From Bifidobacteriaceae bacterium (GTDB lineage Bacteria; Actinomycetota; Actinomycetes; Actinomycetales; WQXJ01), in the NCBI GenBank assembly GCA_031256885.1, contig JAIRPS010000092.1, positions 1 through 7,459 of the forward strand: DNA of 7,459 bases. The letters are read 5' to 3'. This document shows positions 6,412 to 7,459 of the stretch, in pieces. The translations under genes were made by a program, and so were the position numbers. Each line of letters begins with the position of its first letter. Position 1 is the stretch's first letter. The notes beneath the pieces are model-generated. The model had not been told where the DNA came from. It saw only the letters and a list, made by a program, of their open reading frames with translations, and did no database searches.

Positions 6412-6453
6412 GCGAACACTTCCGCTTTCGTGTTGCCATACCAGGCTCGCGTA

Positions 6454-7296
6454 TCAAATCAGGCATTCCTCAGCCCGTTTGACAGCTCGCTCACCGTATG
6501 CCTGGCCAAAAAGCACAGCGTGAACCAGCAAAGGATGCAACTGATGTAGGCCTGCCCGTTCGGTCCAGCCTTCGGCCAGTGGTGAAACAGCCTGATAACC
6601 CTCAATTATCTGATCGTATTGGGGCACCCCAAATAGGGCAAGCATAGCTAAATCGGTTTCCGCATGACCACCATGCGCTGCGGGGTCTATTAAAGTTGCG
6701 CCAGTCCAATCGCCGGTGTTTTCCGGCCATGGTTCGCTCTGCCACAAAACGTTGCCTGCCCACAAGTCACCGTGGATTCGCGCCACACCTTCAACCAAGG
6801 CAGGTTGCGGCGAATCAAGCTCGCCGGTTGCCAGGCGCTGCATCAGTTTTTCAAAAACGGCTGCCGCCGACTCTGGTAAAGCGCCGCGTCGAATGGCTGG
6901 TGCAAGGTAGGGCGCAATGCGGTATTGCGCATAAAACTCTCCCCAATTGGCTGTCTGCTGGTCCTTCGCCACAAAGCTCAGGGGGGCGTTGCCAATCGCG
7001 CCGTGACCTTGCCAACCGGCAGGTGGCGCACCGTAGTAGGGCGCTCCGGCGGCATGTGTGATCGCTAAAGCCCGACCAAAGGCTTCGCCAGCGCCTTGCC
7101 CGGGCGGCACCATTGGTAAACGCTCCAGCTCAAGTAGGCCAGGGGCAACGCGCAGGACTTTGACTACGCGAGCGCCGCCATCGGGCATGGCTTGGGCTAG
7201 CCAACGCAAGCCCGCAGCTTCTAGTTCTGCTGAGTTAGGGCGGCCAGCGACAAATCGTTTGCTGTGAGACCAAAGCACCATAGCATTGTGGCGCAC
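6454..7296 (-). CDS. Fructosamine kinase family protein
   Basis: This 280-residue protein has the aminoglycoside-phosphotransferase/kinase-like fold. Relatives phosphorylate sugar-amine (Amadori) adducts such as fructosamines or ribulosamines on glycated proteins or amino acids so that they fall apart, a deglycation role in the cytoplasm. Key blocks are ELEAAGLRWLAQA (24-36), LELERLP (55-61), GRALAITHAAGAPYYGAPPAGW (74-95), the catalytic loop IHGDLWAGNVLW with Asp177 (174-185), the metal-binding LIDPAAHGGHAETDLAMLALFG with Asp204 (202-223) and LHQLHPLLVHAVLFG (250-264). Length is normal for the family. The GTG at 7296 is the longest start. An ATG five codons later (7279-7281) is also possible, and neither has a good Shine-Dalgarno site. 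It is the first gene of the minus-strand run. Its real substrate cannot be read from sequence. Confidence 0.93.
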   Translation of the reverse strand: MRHNAMVLWSHSKRFVAGRPNSAELEAAGLRWLAQAMPDGGARVVKVLRVAPGLLELERLPMVPPGQGAGEAFGRALAITHAAGAPYYGAPPAGWQGHGAIGNAPLSFVAKDQQTANWGEFYAQYRIAPYLAPAIRRGALPESAAAVFEKLMQRLATGELDSPQPALVEGVARIHGDLWAGNVLWQSEPWPENTGDWTGATLIDPAAHGGHAETDLAMLALFGVPQYDQIIEGYQAVSPLAEGWTERAGLHQLHPLLVHAVLFGQAYGERAVKRAEECLI

Positions 7297-7306
7297 TTAG
7301 CAAATT

Positions 7307-7341
7307 TTTTCCACCTGAGTTATCCACAGGTTTTGCTCACA
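7307..7341 (+). promoter_or_regulatory. DnaA-box cluster: one perfect and two degenerate boxes at 13-base spacing
   Basis: TTATCCACA (7320-7328) is the exact high-affinity DnaA box. In the same orientation, TTTTCCACC (7307-7315, seven of nine) starts 13 bases before it and TTGCTCACA (7333-7341, six of nine) 13 bases after it. The perfect box also lies within an ACCTG/CAGGT inverted repeat (7313-7317 and 7327-7331). The cluster is directly upstream of the fructosamine-kinase-like gene and next to an A/T-rich tract. The perfect match is seen. Function at DnaA is inferred. Confidence 0.45.
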
Positions 7342-7362
7342 TCTCCCTTTTTGCTGCTTAAT
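7333..7362 (+). promoter_or_regulatory. Possible promoter for a rightward gene
   Basis: TTGCTC (7333-7338) and CTTAAT (7357-7362, four of six to TATAAT) are separated by 18 bases. Transcription would begin near 7369, just before the possible start codons at 7379 or 7385. It overlaps the third DnaA-box-like copy. Weak support. Confidence 0.25.
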
Positions 7363-7378
7363 CGCTGATCATTGAAGG

Positions 7379-7459
7379 GTGAATTTGCCTTCTTTCGGTG
7401 TTTTGCAAAGCGTGCCACAAGTTGACGCGCTGGGTTGGCGGGCTGCGACCGAGCAACTG
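7379..7459 (+). CDS. Possible 5' end of a rightward gene (partial)
   Basis: From GTG at 7379 the frame stays open to the window edge (27 codons, with segments such as LPSFGVLQSVPQVDALGW). A TTG at 7385 is preceded by GAAGGG at normal ribosome-binding distance and may be the true start. The predicted peptide matches no family I know. Competing open frames on both strands also reach the edge, including a minus-strand frame ending at a TAA/TGA before the DnaA boxes, so this call rests mainly on the ribosome-binding site and the divergent layout. Confidence 0.3.
   Translation, partial: MNLPSFGVLQSVPQVDALGWRAATEQL

Noticed and set aside
6696..7061. 121-codon frame opposite the fructosamine-kinase-like gene
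   Set aside because: Antisense to a conserved kinase domain including the catalytic loop. No independent support.
7297..7459. Chromosome origin (oriC)
   Set aside because: Only one exact DnaA box is present and none of dnaA, dnaN or rpmH is visible, so an origin cannot be claimed.
1..7459. Mobile element, CRISPR array or defence island
   Set aside because: No transposase, integrase, regular spaced repeats, nuclease or toxin-antitoxin pair can be seen. The only tRNA shows no duplicated attachment sequence nearby.

Overview
The window reads as a chromosomal, mostly housekeeping segment of an actinobacterium. The Dcd protein is of the actinobacterial/mycobacterial dUMP-forming type, a DUF4235 gene is present (a family mostly seen in Actinobacteria), the fructosamine-kinase-like protein has the actinobacterial form, and several genes lack Shine-Dalgarno sites in a way that fits leaderless mRNAs. 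Base composition looks moderate for the phylum (mid-50s % GC by eye). I see no phage, insertion sequence, CRISPR array or defence module.

Layout. The left edge (1-113) holds the 3' end of an unidentified plus-strand gene. It converges on a minus-strand tRNA-Gly(CCC) (204-274), with a hairpin between them. A minus-strand aldose 1-epimerase-like gene (380-1306) is divergent from dcd (1380-1958, plus). One base after dcd comes an unknown 323-residue gene (1960-2931), which ends in a probable intrinsic terminator.

From 2945 to 7296 all genes lie on the minus strand. In transcription order they are: a fructosamine-kinase-like gene (7296-6454), a 474-residue proline/alanine-rich protein with two C-terminal membrane segments (6399-4975), purB (4892-3441), a copper-chaperone-like HMA protein whose ATG overlaps the purB stop (3444-3226), and a small DUF4235 membrane protein (3190-2945). 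The right edge (7297-7459) is a regulatory stretch. It holds a perfect DnaA box flanked on each side by a degenerate copy at 13-base spacing, and possibly the start of a divergent plus-strand gene.

Functionally, Dcd (dUMP supply) and PurB (purine synthesis) are nucleotide metabolism, the epimerase and fructosamine kinase handle sugars or glycated amines, and the HMA protein handles metal. No single pathway unites them. The least explained items are the proline-rich membrane protein, the gene stacked behind dcd, the purB/HMA translational overlap, the DnaA-box triplet and the excess of the palindrome TGGCCA. I do not see convincing evidence for a complete new system.
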